A DNA stretch of 64,000 nucleotides from Astropecten irregularis. Its lineage: Eukaryota > Echinodermata > Asteroidea > Paxillosida > Astropectinidae. Positions within the stretch are counted from its first letter, which is position 1; every line of letters starts with the position of its first letter. Under the pieces are notes generated by a model that was given only the letters and a program-made list of their open reading frames with translations, was not told where the DNA came from and did not search any database. The stretch spans positions 5,890,001-5,954,000 of the forward strand of contig OZ020249.1 in assembly GCA_963971285.1 (NCBI GenBank). Reading direction: 5' to 3'. Positions 37,601-51,771 of this stretch are shown in pieces. A program made the translations under genes and the position numbers.

Positions 37601-40600
37601 TGTTCAAGCTCGAAATGGTTCCTGGTAGTCATAGCTACCTATGAGGAGATACATGTAGCGCGCATTTCTGAAAAAAGTTACTTTTGGGCAAAAATTGAAA
37701 AAAGCTGCTGTGGGGGACCACACGATTTTTATTAAATTTCACTGGCTAACAAAATGGCCTCAACTTACACCAAAATCCTTCCATGACAATTTGATTGGCA
37801 TTGTTCAAGCTCGAAATGGTTCCTGGTAGTCATAGCTACCTATGAGGAAGATAGCGCGCATTTCTGAAAAAAAGTTACTTTTGGGCAAAAATTGAAAAAA
37901 AACTGCTGTGCGGGACCACATGGATTTTTCTGAAATTTGACTGACTACTAAAATGGCCTCAAATTACACCAAAATCCTACCATGAAAAGTTGATTGGCAT
38001 TTTTCTTGCTGGGAATGGTTCCTGGTAGTCATAGCTACCTATGAGGAAGATAGCGCGCATTTCTGAAAAAAGTTACTTTTGGGCAAAAATTGAAAAAAAA
38101 CTGCTGTGCGGGACCACATGATTTTTCTTAAATTTCACTGACTACCAAAATGGCCTCAAATTACACCAAAATCCTTCCATGACAAGTTGATTGGCATTTT
38201 TCTTGCTGGGAATGGTTCCTGGTAGTCATAGCTAGCTATGAGGAAGGTCGCGTGCATTTCTGAAAAAAGTCGGTTAGGGGACAAAAATGAAAAAAGCTTC
38301 TGTGGGGGACCAAATGGATTTTTCTGAAATTTGACTGACTACCAAATTGGCCTCAAATTACACCAAAATCCTTCCATGACAAGCTGATTGGCATTTTTCT
38401 TGCTGGGAATGGTTGCTGGTAGTCATAGCTAGCTATGAGGAAGGTAGCGCATTTCTGAAAAAAGTCGGTTTGGGGCCAAAATTGAAAAAAGCTGCTGTGG
38501 GGGACCAAAAGGATTTTTCTGAAATTTGACTGACTACCAAAATGGCCTCAAATTACACCAAAATCCTCCCATGACAAGTTGATAGGAATTTTTCTTGCTG
38601 GGAATGGTTCCTGATAGTCATAGCTAGCTATGAGGAAGGTAGCGCGCATTTTCGAAAAAAGTCGGTTTGGGGCCAAAATTGAAAAAAGCTGCTGTGGGGG
38701 ACCACATGGATTTTTCTGAAATTTGACTGACTACCAAAATGGCCTCAAATTACACCAAAATCCTTCCATGACAAGTTGATAGGAATTTTTCTTACTGGGA
38801 ATGGTTCCTGGTAGTCATAGCTAGCTATGAGGAAGGTAGCGCGTATTTCTGAAAAAAGTTACTTTTGGGCAAAAATTGAAAAAAGATGCTGTGGGGGACC
38901 ACATGATTTTTCTTAAATTTCACTGACTAACAAAATGGCCTCAAATTACACCAAAATCCTTGCATGACAAGTTGATTGACATTTTTCTTGCTGGGAATGG
39001 TTCCTGGTAGTCATAGCTACCTATGAGGAAGATAGTGCGCATTTCTGAAAAAAGTTACTTTTGGGCAAAAATTGAAAAAAACTGCTGTGGGGGACCACAT
39101 GGATTTTTCTGAAATTTGACTGACTACTAAAATGGCCTCAAATTACACCAAAATCCTACCATGAAAAGTTGATTGGCATTTTTCTTGCTGGGAATGGTTC
39201 CTGGTAGTCATAGCTAGCTATGAGGAAGGTAGCGCGCATTTCTGAAAAAAGTCGGTTTGGGGCCAAAAATGAAAAAAGCTGCTGTGGGGGACCACATGAT
39301 TTTTCTTCAATTTCACTGGCTAACAAAATGGCCTCAAATTACACCAAAATCTTTCCATGACAAGCTGATTGGCATTTTTCTTGCTTGGAATGGTTCCTGG
39401 TAGTCATAGCTACCTATGAGGAAGATAGCGCGCATTTCTGAAAAAAGTTACTTTTGGGCAAAAATTGAAAAAAAACTGCTGTGCGGGACCACATGATTTT
39501 TCTTAAATTTCACTGACTACCAAAATGGCCTCAAATTACACCAAAATCCTTCCATGACAAGTTGATTGGCATTTTTCTTGCTGGGAATGGTTCCTGGTAG
39601 TCATAGCTAGCTATGAGGAAGGTCGCGTGCATTTCTGAAAAAAGTCGGTTAGGGGACAAAATTGAAAAAAGCTGCTGTGCGGGACCACATGGATTTTTCT
39701 GAAATTTGACTGACTACCAAATTGGCCTCAAATTACACCAAAATCCTTCCATGACAAGTTGATTGGCATTTTTCTTGCTGGGAATGGTTGCTGGTAGTCA
39801 TAGCTAGCTATGAGGAAGGTAGCGCGCATTTCTGAAAAAAGTCGGTTTGGGGCCAAAATTGAAAAAAGCTGCTGTGGGGGACCACATGGATTTTTCTGAA
39901 ATTTGACTGACTACCAAAATGGCCTCAAATTAAACCAAAATCTTTCCTTGACAAGCTGATTGGCATTTTTCTTGCTTGGAATGGTTCCTGGTAGTCATAG
40001 CTACCTATGAGGAAGATAGCACGCATTTCTGAAAAAAGTCGGTTTGGGGCCAAAATTGAAAAAAGCTGCTGTGGGGGACCACACGATTTTTATTAAATTT
40101 CACTGGCTAACAAAATGGCCTCAACTTACACCAAAATCCTTCCATGACAATTTGATTGGCATTGTTCAAGCTCGAAATGGTTCCTGGTAGTCATAGCTAC
40201 CTATGAGGAGATACATGTAGCGCGCATTTCTGAAAAAAGTTACTTTTGGGCAAAAATTGAAAAAAGCTGCTGTGGGGGACCACACGATTTTTATTAAATT
40301 TCACTGGCTAACAAAATGGCCTCAACTTACACCAAAATCCTTCCATGACAATTTGATTGGCATTGTTCAAGCTCGAAATGGTTCCTGGTAGTCATAGCTA
40401 CCTATGAGGAGATACATGTAGCGCGCATTTCTGAAAAAAATTACTTTTGGGCAAAAATTGAAAAAAAAATGCTGTGCGGGACCACATGATTTTTCTTAAA
40501 ATTTCACTGACTACCAAAATGGCCTCAAATTACACCAAAATCCTTCCATGACAAGTTGATAGGCATTTTTCTTGCTGGGAATGGTTCCTGGTAGTCATAG

Positions 40601-42810
40601 CTAGCTATGAGGAAGGTAGCGCGTATTTCTGAAAAAAGTCTGTTTGGGGCCAAAATTGAAAAAAGATGCTGTGGGGGACCACATGATTTTTCTTAAATTT
40701 CACTGACTAACAAAATGGCCTCAAATTACACCAAAATCCTTGCATGACAAGTTGATTGACATTTTTCTTGCTGGGAATGGTTCCTCGTAGTCATAGCTAC
40801 CTATGAGGAAGATAGTGCGCATTTCTGAAAAAAGTTACTTTTGGGCAAAAATTGAAAAAAACTGCTGTGGGGGACCACATGGATTTTTCTGAAATTTGAC
40901 TGACTACTAAAATGGCCTCAAATTACACCAAAATCCTACCATGAAAAGTTGATTGGCATTTTTCTTGCTGGGAATGGTTCCTGGTAGTCATAGCTAGCTA
41001 TGAGGAAGGTAGCGCGGATTTTTGAAAAAAGTCGGTTTGGGGCCAAAAATGAAAAAAGCTGCTGTGGGGGACCACATGATTTTTCTTCAATTTCACTGGC
41101 TAACAAAATGGCCTCAAATTACACCAAAATCTTTCCATGACAAGCTGATTGGCATTTTTCTTGCTTGGAATGGTTCCTGGTAGTCATAGCTACCTATGAG
41201 GAAGATAGCGCGCATTTCTGAAAAAAAGTTACTTTTGGGCAAAAATTGAAAAAAACTGCTGTGGGGGACCACATGGATTTTTCTGAAATTTGACTGACTA
41301 CTAAAATGGCCTCAAATTACACCAAAATCCTACCATGAAAAGTTGATTGGCATTTTTCTTGCTGGGAATGGTTCCTGGTAGTCATAGCTAGCTATGAGGA
41401 AGGTAGCGCGGATTTTTGAAAAAAGTCGGTTTGGGGCCAAAATTGAAAAAAGCTGCTGTGGGGGACCACATGGATTTTTCTGAAATTTGACTGACTACCA
41501 AAATGGCCTCAAATTACACCAAAATCTTTCCATGACAAGCTGATTGGCATTTTTCTTGCTTGGAATGGTTCCTGGTAGTCATAGCTACCTATGAGGAGAT
41601 ACATGTAGCGCGCATTTCTGAAAAAAGTTACTTTTGGGCAAAAATTGAAAAAAGCTGCTGTGGGGGACCACACGATTTTTATTAAATTTCACTGGCTAAC
41701 AAAATGGCCTCAACTTACACCAAAATCCTTCCATGACAATTTGATTGGCATTGTTCAAGCTCGAAATGGTTCCTGGTAGTCATAGCTACCTATGAGGAAG
41801 ATAGCGCGCATTTCTGAAAAAAAGTTACTTTTGGGCAAAAATTGAAAAAAAACTGCTGTGCGGGACCACATGGATTTTTCTGAAATTTGACTGACTACTA
41901 AAATGGCCTCAAATTACACCAAAATCCTACCATGAAAAGTTGATTGGCATTTTTCTTGCTGGGAATGGTTCCTGGTAGTCATAGCTACCTATGAGGAAGA
42001 TAGCGCGCATTTCTGAAAAAAGTTACTTTTGGGCAAAAATTGAAAAAAAACTGCTGTGCGGGACCACATGATTTTTCTTAAATTTCACTGACTACCAAAA
42101 TGGCCTCAAATTACACCAAAATCCTTCCATGACAAGTTGATTGGCATTTTTCTTGCTGGGAATGGTTCCTGGTAGTCATAGCTAGCTATGAGGAAGGTCG
42201 CGTGCATTTCTGAAAAAAGTCGGTTAGGGGACAAAAATGAAAAAAGCTTCTGTGGGGGACCAAATGGATTTTTCTGAAATTTGACTGACTACCAAATTGG
42301 CCTCAAATTACACCAAAATCCTTCCATGACAAGCTGATTGGCATTTTTCTTGCTGGGAATGGTTGCTGGTAGTCATAGCTAGCTATGAGGAAGGTAGCGC
42401 ATTTCTGAAAAAAGTCGGTTTGGGGCCAAAATTGAAAAAAGCTGCTGTGGGGGACCAAAAGGATTTTTCTGAAATTTGACTGACTACCAAAATGGCCTCA
42501 AATTACACCAAAATCCTCCCATGACAAGTTGATAGGAATTTTTCTTGCTGGGAATGGTTCCTGATAGTCATAGCTAGCTATGAGGAAGGTAGCGCGCATT
42601 TTCGAAAAAAGTCGGTTTGGGGCCAAAATTGAAAAAAGCTGCTGTGGGGGACCACATGGATTTTTCTGAAATTTGACTGACTACCAAAATGGCCTCAAAT
42701 TACACCAAAATCCTTCCATGACAAGTTGATAGGAATTTTTCTTACTGGGAATGGTTCCTGGTAGTCATAGCTAGCTATGAGGAAGGTAGCGCGTATTTCT
42801 GAAAAAAGTT
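34680..42810 (+). repeat. Tandem duplication, period 4146 (21 monomers)
   Basis: AAATTAAACC at 35781 and 39927, GCGCGGATTTTTG at 36866 and 41012, and at 37260 and 41406: all 4146 bp apart. The second copy lacks one monomer near 41590. 4146 is exactly three times 1382. Confidence 0.8.
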
Positions 42811-44349
42811 GGTTTGGGGCTTAATATGAAAAAAGCTGCTGTGGGGGACCACATGGATTTTTCTGAAATTTGACTGACTACCAAAATGGCCTCAAATTAC
42901 ACCAAAACCCTTGCATGACAATTTGATTGGCATTTTTTAAGCTCGAAATGGTTCCTGGTTGTCATAGCTACCTATGATGAAGATAGCGCGCATTTCTGAA
43001 AAAAAGTTACTTTTGGGCAAAAATTGAAAAAAACTGCTGTGGGGGACCACATGATTTTTCTTAAATTTCACTGACTACCAAAATGGCCTCAAATTACACG
43101 AAAATCCTTCCATGACAAGTTGATTGGCATTTTTCTTGCTGGGAATGGTTCCTGGTAGTCATAGCTACCTATGAGGAAGATAGCGCGCATTTCTGAAAAA
43201 AGTTACTTTTGGGCCAAAATTGAAAAAAAACTGCTGTGCGGGACCACATGATTTTTCTTAAATTTCACTGACTACCAAAATGGCCTCAAATTACACCAAA
43301 ATCCTTCCATGACAAGTTGATTGGCATTTTTCTTGCTGGGAATGGTTCCTGGTAGTCATAGCTAGCTATGAGGAAGGTAGCGCGGATTTCTGAAAAAAGT
43401 CGGTTTGGGGCCAAAATTGAAAAAAGCTTCTGTGGGGGACCAAATGGATTTTTCTGAAATTTGACTGACTACCAAAATGGCCTCAAATTACACCAAAATC
43501 TTTCCATGACAAGCTGATTGGCATTTTTCTTGCTGGGAATGGTTCCTGATAGTCATAGCTACATGTAGCTATGAGGAAGGTAGCGCGCATTTCTGAAAAA
43601 AGTCGGTTTGGGGCCAAAATTGAAAAAAGCTGCTGTGGGGGACCACATGGATTTTTCTGAAATTTGACTGACTACCAAAATGGCCTCAAATTACACCAAA
43701 ATCCTTCCATGACAAGTTGATTGGCATTTTTCTTGCTGGGAATGGTTCCTGGTAGTCATAGCTAGCTATGAGGAAGGTAGCGCGCATTTCTGAAAAAAGT
43801 CGGTTTGGGGCCAAAATTGAAAAAAGCTGCTGTTGGGGAACACATGGATTTTCCTGAAATTTGACTGACTACCAAAATGGCCTCAAATTACACAAAAATC
43901 CTTCAATGACAAGTTGATTGGCATTTTTCTTGCTGGCAATGGTTGCTGGTAGTCATAGCTAGCTATGAGGAAGGTAGCGCGCATTTCTGAAAAAAGTCGG
44001 TTTGGGGCCAAAATTGAAAAAAGCTGCTGTGGGGGACCACATGGATTTTTCTGAAATTTGACTGACTACCAAAATGGCCTCAAATTACACCAAAATCCTT
44101 CCATGACAAGTTGATTGGCATTTTTCTTGCTGGGAATGGTTCCTGGTAGTCATAGCTAGCTTTGAGGAAGGTAGCGCGCATTTCTGAAAAAAGTCGGTTT
44201 GGGGCCAAAATTGAAAAGAACTGCTGTGGGGGACCACATGATTTTTCTTAAATTTCACTGACTAACAAAATGGCCTCAAATTACACAAAAATCCATGCAT
44301 GACAATTTGATTGGCATTTTTCAAGCTCGAAATGGTTCCTAGTAGTCAG

Positions 44350-44737
44350 ACATTCACATGTCTATCTCCCTCTAGTGATCATGATGAGTCAGGTATTGCC
44401 ACTCAATTTATAACCCCCGTTTCAGACAGGTGTCCCAGCATTGCCATTGAACTCAATAGATCAGGAGCGACTTTAGGTCGACCCAATTCAGATTTTGGTT
44501 TCAGATAGGCAAACTTATGACACTGGAGAACAAGTAGGCCTACAAACAAACGGACATAGCAACCAATCTGATGTCAGATTAGATCTTTTGTATTACAAGA
44601 AGGAGACAGACACTCACTTGAGTGGCAATACCTGACTCATCATGATCACTAGAGGGAGACAGACACTGTCTAAGGCATCCCCATTAGCAACCGCTGTACA
44701 ATCATACATGCAGATGTTGATATGGAAACATCCTTAC
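44350..44737. repeat. HMBS-exon module 5, left part
   Basis: Follows the main array: 27-bp bracket repeat, inverted 45-bp terminal motif, module body without the 183-bp insertion and without the MITE, one 53-bp repeat. Small open frames here (65 and 68 codons) have no recognised homology. Confidence 0.8.
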
Positions 44738-44921
44738 CTGCAGCTGGTTCAGATTGACGTTCCCTCATGTAACACAGATGGCAAATCCTTTAACGAATGG
44801 ATGATCATATCAAGCTTGTCAGCAACTAGCGCCCTCTCCAGTTCATAGGTGAACAGGCTGGTTATCCTGTTATTTGAAGGTAGCTGAACCTGAATCGTGT
44901 CAACGTTTTTGTCCATTGTAA
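44738..44921 (-). pseudogene. HMBS exon fragment, copy 5
   Basis: 184-bp exon with donor GTAAGG at 44737-44732. It has the common TGA, and a private change, ATC to AAC on the minus strand (Ile to Asn), just before SLFT. HSLKDLP is retained. Flanks and splice signals match copies 1-4. Confidence 0.85.
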
Positions 44922-45381
44922 CTGTCAAATAAAGAAAGAGGAAAATGAATGAAACAGAAAGGAATTGTAGATTCTCAATGCAGAAGGCCCATTAAAGGAC
45001 TGGATGGGTCAGATGGTATAGCACAGGTACGGCATACCTTGTCCGCCGCACAGGAGCATATCAACAGTAAGGGTTTGCATCTATGTTGGTGAAATGATTA
45101 TGAAAATGCTTATATAAGAAAATACAATAATTAACCATGTTAACACGTCTTCTATTTTCAAGAGTGGGGAGTCTATAAAGTGCACATAAATAAATGAGAT
45201 GAAAGATCACTAGAGAAAGACGGACATTCACTTGAGTGGCAATACCTGACTCATGATGATTACTAGAAGGAGACAGACACTCACTTGAGTGGCAATACCT
45301 GACTCATGATGATTACTAGAAGGAGACAGACACTCACTTGGTTGCCATAGACAATGTCTGTCTCCCTCTAGTGATCATCAT
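44922..45381. repeat. HMBS-exon module 5, right part with 53-bp repeats and hairpin
   Basis: Intron-like flank, two 53-bp units starting at 45236 and 45289, then the hairpin with unoccupied ACTTGGTT. Satellite restarts at 45382. Confidence 0.8.
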
Positions 45382-48300
45382 GACTAACAAAATGGCCTCA
45401 AATTACACAAAAATCCTTGCATGACAACTTGATTGGCATTTTTCTTGCTGGGAATGGTTCCTGGTAGTCATAGCTAGCTATGAGGAAGGTAGCGCGCATT
45501 TTCGAAAAAAGTCGGTTTGGGGCCAAAATTGAAAAAAGCTGCTGTGGGGGACCACATGGATTTTTCTGAAATTTGACTGACTACCAAAATGGCCTCAAAT
45601 TACACCAAAATCCTTCCATGACAAGTTGATAGGAATTTTTCTTACTGGGAATGGTTCCTGGTAGTCATAGCTAGCTATGAGGAAGGTAGCGCGTATTTCT
45701 GAAAAAAGTTACTTTTGGGCAAAAATTGAAAAAAGATGCTGTGGGGGACCACATGATTTTTCTTAAATTTCACTGACTAACAAAATGGCCTCAAATTACA
45801 ACAAAATCCTTGCATGACAAGTTGATTGACATTTTTCTTGCTGGGAATGGTTCCTGGTAGTCATAGCTACCTATGAGGAAGATAGTGCGCATTTCTGAAA
45901 AAAGTTACTTTTGGGCAAAAATTGAAAAAAACTGCTGTGGGGGACCACATGGATTTTTCTGAAATTTGACTGACTACTAAAATGGCCTCAAATTACACCA
46001 AAATCCTACCATGAAAAGTTGATTGGCATTTTTCTTGCTGGGAATGGTTCCTGGTAGTCATAGCTAGCTATGAGGAAGGTAGCGCGCATTTCTGAAAAAA
46101 GTCGGTTTGGGGCCAAAAATGAAAAAAGCTGCTGTGGGGGACCACATGATTTTTCTTCAATTTCACTGGCTAACAAAATGGCCTCAAATTACACCAAAAT
46201 CTTTCCATGACAAGCTGATTGGCATTTTTCTTGCTTGGAATGGTTCCTGGTAGTCATAGCTACCTATGAGGAAGATAGCGCGCATTTCTGAAAAAAGTTA
46301 CTTTTGGGCAAAAATTGAAAAAAAACTGCTGTGCGGGACCACATGATTTTTCTTAAATTTCACTGACTACCAAAATGGCCTCAAATTACACCAAAATCCT
46401 TCCATGACAAGTTGATTGGCATTTTTCTTGCTGGGAATGGTTCCTGGTAGTCATAGCTAGCTATGAGGAAGGTCGCGTGCATTTCTGAAAAAAGTCGGTT
46501 AGGGGACAAAATTGAAAAAAGCTGCTGTGCGGGACCACATGGATTTTTCTGAAATTTGACTGACTACCAAATTGGCCTCAAATTACACCAAAATCCTTCC
46601 ATGACAAGTTGATTGGCATTTTTCTTGCTGGGAATGGTTGCTGGTAGTCATAGCTAGCTATGAGGAAGGTAGCGCGCATTTCTGAAAAAAGTCGGTTTGG
46701 GGCCAAAATTGAAAAAAGCTGCTGTGGGGGACCACATGGATTTTTCTGAAATTTGACTGACTACCAAAATGGCCTCAAATTAAACCAAAATCTTTCCTTG
46801 ACAAGCTGATTGGCATTTTTCTTGCTTGGAATGGTTCCTGGTAGTCATAGCTACCTATGAGGAAGATAGCACGCATTTCTGAAAAAAGTCGGTTTGGGGC
46901 CAAAATTGAAAAAAGCTGCTGTGGGGGACCACACGATTTTTATTAAATTTCACTGGCTAACAAAATGGCCTCAACTTACACCAAAATCCTTCCATGACAA
47001 TTTGATTGGCATTGTTCAAGCTCGAAATGGTTCCTGGTAGTCATAGCTACCTATGAGGAGATACATGTAGCGCGCATTTCTGAAAAAAGTTACTTTTGGG
47101 CAAAAATTGAAAAAAGCTGCTGTGGGGGACCACACGATTTTTATTAAATTTCACTGGCTAACAAAATGGCCTCAACTTACACCAAAATCCTTCCATGACA
47201 ATTTGATTGGCATTGTTCAAGCTCGAAATGGTTCCTGGTAGTCATAGCTACCTATGAGGAGATACATGTAGCGCGCATTTCTGAAAAAAATTACTTTTGG
47301 GCAAAAATTGAAAAAAAAATGCTGTGCGGGACCACATGATTTTTCTTAAAATTTCACTGACTACCAAAATGGCCTCAAATTACACCAAAATCCTTCCATG
47401 ACAAGTTGATAGGCATTTTTCTTGCTGGGAATGGTTCCTGGTAGTCATAGCTAGCTATGAGGAAGGTAGCGCGTATTTCTGAAAAAAGTCTGTTTGGGGC
47501 CAAAATTGAAAAAAGATGCTGTGGGGGACCACATGATTTTTCTTAAATTTCACTGACTAACAAAATGGCCTCAAATTACACCAAAATCCTTGCATGACAA
47601 GTTGATTGACATTTTTCTTGCTGGGAATGGTTCCTCGTAGTCATAGCTACCTATGAGGAAGATAGTGCGCATTTCTGAAAAAAGTTACTTTTGGGCAAAA
47701 ATTGAAAAAAACTGCTGTGGGGGACCACATGGATTTTTCTGAAATTTGACTGACTACTAAAATGGCCTCAAATTACACCAAAATCCTACCATGAAAAGTT
47801 GATTGGCATTTTTCTTGCTGGGAATGGTTCCTGGTAGTCATAGCTAGCTATGAGGAAGGTAGCGCGGATTTTTGAAAAAAGTCGGTTTGGGGCCAAAAAT
47901 GAAAAAAGCTGCTGTGGGGGACCACATGATTTTTCTTCAATTTCACTGGCTAACAAAATGGCCTCAAATTACACCAAAATCTTTCCATGACAAGCTGATT
48001 GGCATTTTTCTTGCTTGGAATGGTTCCTGGTAGTCATAGCTACCTATGAGGAAGATAGCGCGCATTTCTGAAAAAAAGTTACTTTTGGGCAAAAATTGAA
48101 AAAAACTGCTGTGGGGGACCACATGGATTTTTCTGAAATTTGACTGACTACTAAAATGGCCTCAAATTACACCAAAATCCTACCATGAAAAGTTGATTGG
48201 CATTTTTCTTGCTGGGAATGGTTCCTGGTAGTCATAGCTAGCTATGAGGAAGGTAGCGCGGATTTTTGAAAAAAGTCGGTTTGGGGCCAAAATTGAAAAA

Positions 48301-51199
48301 AGCTGCTGTGGGGGACCACATGGATTTTTCTGAAATTTGACTGACTACCAAAATGGCCTCAAATTACACCAAAATCTTTCCATGACAAGCTGATTGGCAT
48401 TTTTCTTGCTTGGAATGGTTCCTGGTAGTCATAGCTACCTATGAGGAGATACATGTAGCGCGCATTTCTGAAAAAAGTTACTTTTGGGCAAAAATTGAAA
48501 AAAGCTGCTGTGGGGGACCACACGATTTTTATTAAATTTCACTGGCTAACAAAATGGCCTCAACTTACACCAAAATCCTTCCATGACAATTTGATTGGCA
48601 TTGTTCAAGCTCGAAATGGTTCCTGGTAGTCATAGCTACCTATGAGGAAGATAGCGCGCATTTCTGAAAAAAAGTTACTTTTGGGCAAAAATTGAAAAAA
48701 AACTGCTGTGCGGGACCACATGGATTTTTCTGAAATTTGACTGACTACTAAAATGGCCTCAAATTACACCAAAATCCTACCATGAAAAGTTGATTGGCAT
48801 TTTTCTTGCTGGGAATGGTTCCTGGTAGTCATAGCTACCTATGAGGAAGATAGCGCGCATTTCTGAAAAAAGTTACTTTTGGGCAAAAATTGAAAAAAAA
48901 CTGCTGTGCGGGACCACATGATTTTTCTTAAATTTCACTGACTACCAAAATGGCCTCAAATTACACCAAAATCCTTCCATGACAAGTTGATTGGCATTTT
49001 TCTTGCTGGGAATGGTTCCTGGTAGTCATAGCTAGCTATGAGGAAGGTCGCGTGCATTTCTGAAAAAAGTCGGTTAGGGGACAAAAATGAAAAAAGCTTC
49101 TGTGGGGGACCAAATGGATTTTTCTGAAATTTGACTGACTACCAAATTGGCCTCAAATTACACCAAAATCCTTCCATGACAAGCTGATTGGCATTTTTCT
49201 TGCTGGGAATGGTTGCTGGTAGTCATAGCTAGCTATGAGGAAGGTAGCGCATTTCTGAAAAAAGTCGGTTTGGGGCCAAAATTGAAAAAAGCTGCTGTGG
49301 GGGACCAAAAGGATTTTTCTGAAATTTGACTGACTACCAAAATGGCCTCAAATTACACCAAAATCCTCCCATGACAAGTTGATAGGAATTTTTCTTGCTG
49401 GGAATGGTTCCTGATAGTCATAGCTAGCTATGAGGAAGGTAGCGCGCATTTTCGAAAAAAGTCGGTTTGGGGCCAAAATTGAAAAAAGCTGCTGTGGGGG
49501 ACCACATGGATTTTTCTGAAATTTGACTGACTACCAAAATGGCCTCAAATTACACCAAAATCCTTCCATGACAAGTTGATAGGAATTTTTCTTACTGGGA
49601 ATGGTTCCTGGTAGTCATAGCTAGCTATGAGGAAGGTAGCGCGTATTTCTGAAAAAAGTTGGTTTGGGGCTTAATATGAAAAAAGCTGCTGTGGGGGACC
49701 ACATGGATTTTTCTGAAATTTGACTGACTACCAAAATGGCCTCAAATTACACCAAAACCCTTGCATGACAATTTGATTGGCATTTTTTAAGCTCGAAATG
49801 GTTCCTGGTTGTCATAGCTACCTATGATGAAGATAGCGCGCATTTCTGAAAAAAAGTTACTTTTGGGCAAAAATTGAAAAAAACTGCTGTGGGGGACCAC
49901 ATGATTTTTCTTAAATTTCACTGACTACCAAAATGGCCTCAAATTACACGAAAATCCTTCCATGACAAGTTGATTGGCATTTTTCTTGCTGGGAATGGTT
50001 CCTGGTAGTCATAGCTACCTATGAGGAAGATAGCGCGCATTTCTGAAAAAAGTTACTTTTGGGCCAAAATTGAAAAAAAACTGCTGTGCGGGACCACATG
50101 ATTTTTCTTAAATTTCACTGACTACCAAAATGGCCTCAAATTACACCAAAATCCTTCCATGACAAGTTGATTGGCATTTTTCTTGCTGGGAATGGTTCCT
50201 GGTAGTCATAGCTAGCTATGAGGAAGGTAGCGCGGATTTCTGAAAAAAGTCGGTTTGGGGCCAAAATTGAAAAAAGCTTCTGTGGGGGACCAAATGGATT
50301 TTTCTGAAATTTGACTGACTACCAAAATGGCCTCAAATTACACCAAAATCTTTCCATGACAAGCTGATTGGCATTTTTCTTGCTGGGAATGGTTCCTGAT
50401 AGTCATAGCTACATGTAGCTATGAGGAAGGTAGCGCGCATTTCTGAAAAAAGTCGGTTTGGGGCCAAAATTGAAAAAAGCTGCTGTGGGGGACCACATGG
50501 ATTTTTCTGAAATTTGACTGACTACCAAAATGGCCTCAAATTACACCAAAATCCTTCCATGACAAGTTGATTGGCATTTTTCTTGCTGGGAATGGTTCCT
50601 GGTAGTCATAGCTAGCTATGAGGAAGGTAGCGCGCATTTCTGAAAAAAGTCGGTTTGGGGCCAAAATTGAAAAAAGCTGCTGTTGGGGAACACATGGATT
50701 TTCCTGAAATTTGACTGACTACCAAAATGGCCTCAAATTACACAAAAATCCTTCAATGACAAGTTGATTGGCATTTTTCTTGCTGGCAATGGTTGCTGGT
50801 AGTCATAGCTAGCTATGAGGAAGGTAGCGCGCATTTCTGAAAAAAGTCGGTTTGGGGCCAAAATTGAAAAAAGCTGCTGTGGGGGACCACATGGATTTTT
50901 CTGAAATTTGACTGACTACCAAAATGGCCTCAAATTACACCAAAATCCTTCCATGACAAGTTGATTGGCATTTTTCTTGCTGGGAATGGTTCCTGGTAGT
51001 CATAGCTAGCTTTGAGGAAGGTAGCGCGCATTTCTGAAAAAAGTCGGTTTGGGGCCAAAATTGAAAAGAACTGCTGTGGGGGACCACATGATTTTTCTTA
51101 AATTTCACTGACTAACAAAATGGCCTCAAATTACACAAAAATCCATGCATGACAATTTGATTGGCATTTTTCAAGCTCGAAATGGTTCCTAGTAGTCAG
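45382..51199 (+). repeat. Satellite array 4, about 29-30 monomers
   Basis: The first monomer and part of the second continue copy 1 of the 6850-bp unit. The rest repeats 38641-44349. Same start and end phase as the other complete blocks. Confidence 0.95.
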
Positions 51200-51587
51200 A
51201 CATTCACATGTCTATCTCCCTCTAGTGATCATGATGAGTCAGGTATTGCCACTCAATTTATAACCCCCGTTTCAGACAGGTGTCCCAGCATTGCCATTGA
51301 ACTCAATAGATCAGGAGCGACTTTAGGTCGACCCAATTCAGATTTTGGTTTCAGATAGGCAAACTTATGACACTGGAGAACAAGTAGGCCTACAAACAAA
51401 CGGACATAGCAACCAATCTGATGTCAGATTAGATCTTTTGTATTACAAGAAGGAGACAGACACTCACTTGAGTGGCAATACCTGACTCATCATGATCACT
51501 AGAGGGAGACAGACACTGTCTAAGGCATCCCCATTAGCAACCGCTGTACAATCATACATGCAGATGTTGATATGGAAACATCCTTAC
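51200..51587. repeat. HMBS-exon module 6, left part
   Basis: Copy of 44350-44737, displaced by 6850 bp. Confidence 0.8.
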
Positions 51588-51771
51588 CTGCAGCTGGTTC
51601 AGATTGACGTTCCCTCATGTAACACAGATGGCAAATCCTTTAACGAATGGATGATCATATCAAGCTTGTCAGCAACTAGCGCCCTCTCCAGTTCATAGGT
51701 GAACAGGCTGGTTATCCTGTTATTTGAAGGTAGCTGAACCTGAATCGTGTCAACGTTTTTGTCCATTGTAA
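51588..51771 (-). pseudogene. HMBS exon fragment, copy 6
   Basis: Appears identical to copy 5, including the Ile-to-Asn change and the TGA. It lies in the second 6850-bp unit, so it is the youngest copy by duplication. It is a broken exon without neighbouring HMBS exons. Confidence 0.85.

Larger units (their letters stand above)
6534..44349 (+). repeat. Main satellite array, ~197-bp monomer, about 190 copies
   Basis: Head-to-tail monomers; for example GACTACC recurs at 6534, 6731 and 6928. The monomer has AT-rich and GC-rich parts, an inverted word pair GACTACCA/TGGTAGTC about 70 bp apart, and often a 14-bp palindrome CATAGCTAGCTATG. At least three monomer classes can be told apart. One has CTTGCTGGGAATGG with AGTCGGTTTGGGGCC. 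One has AGTTACTTTTGGGC with TGCGGGACCACATG. One has TTCAAGCTCGAAATGG with GAGATACATGTAGC. They follow each other in recurrent orders, which is higher-order structure. The array ends after CCTAGTAGTCAG, the same phase as the short blocks. Open frames of 62-64 codons inside are chance. Confidence 0.97.

Noticed and set aside
6534..44349. CRISPR array
   Set aside because: The repeats are about 197 bp and contiguous without unique spacers, and the context is eukaryotic.
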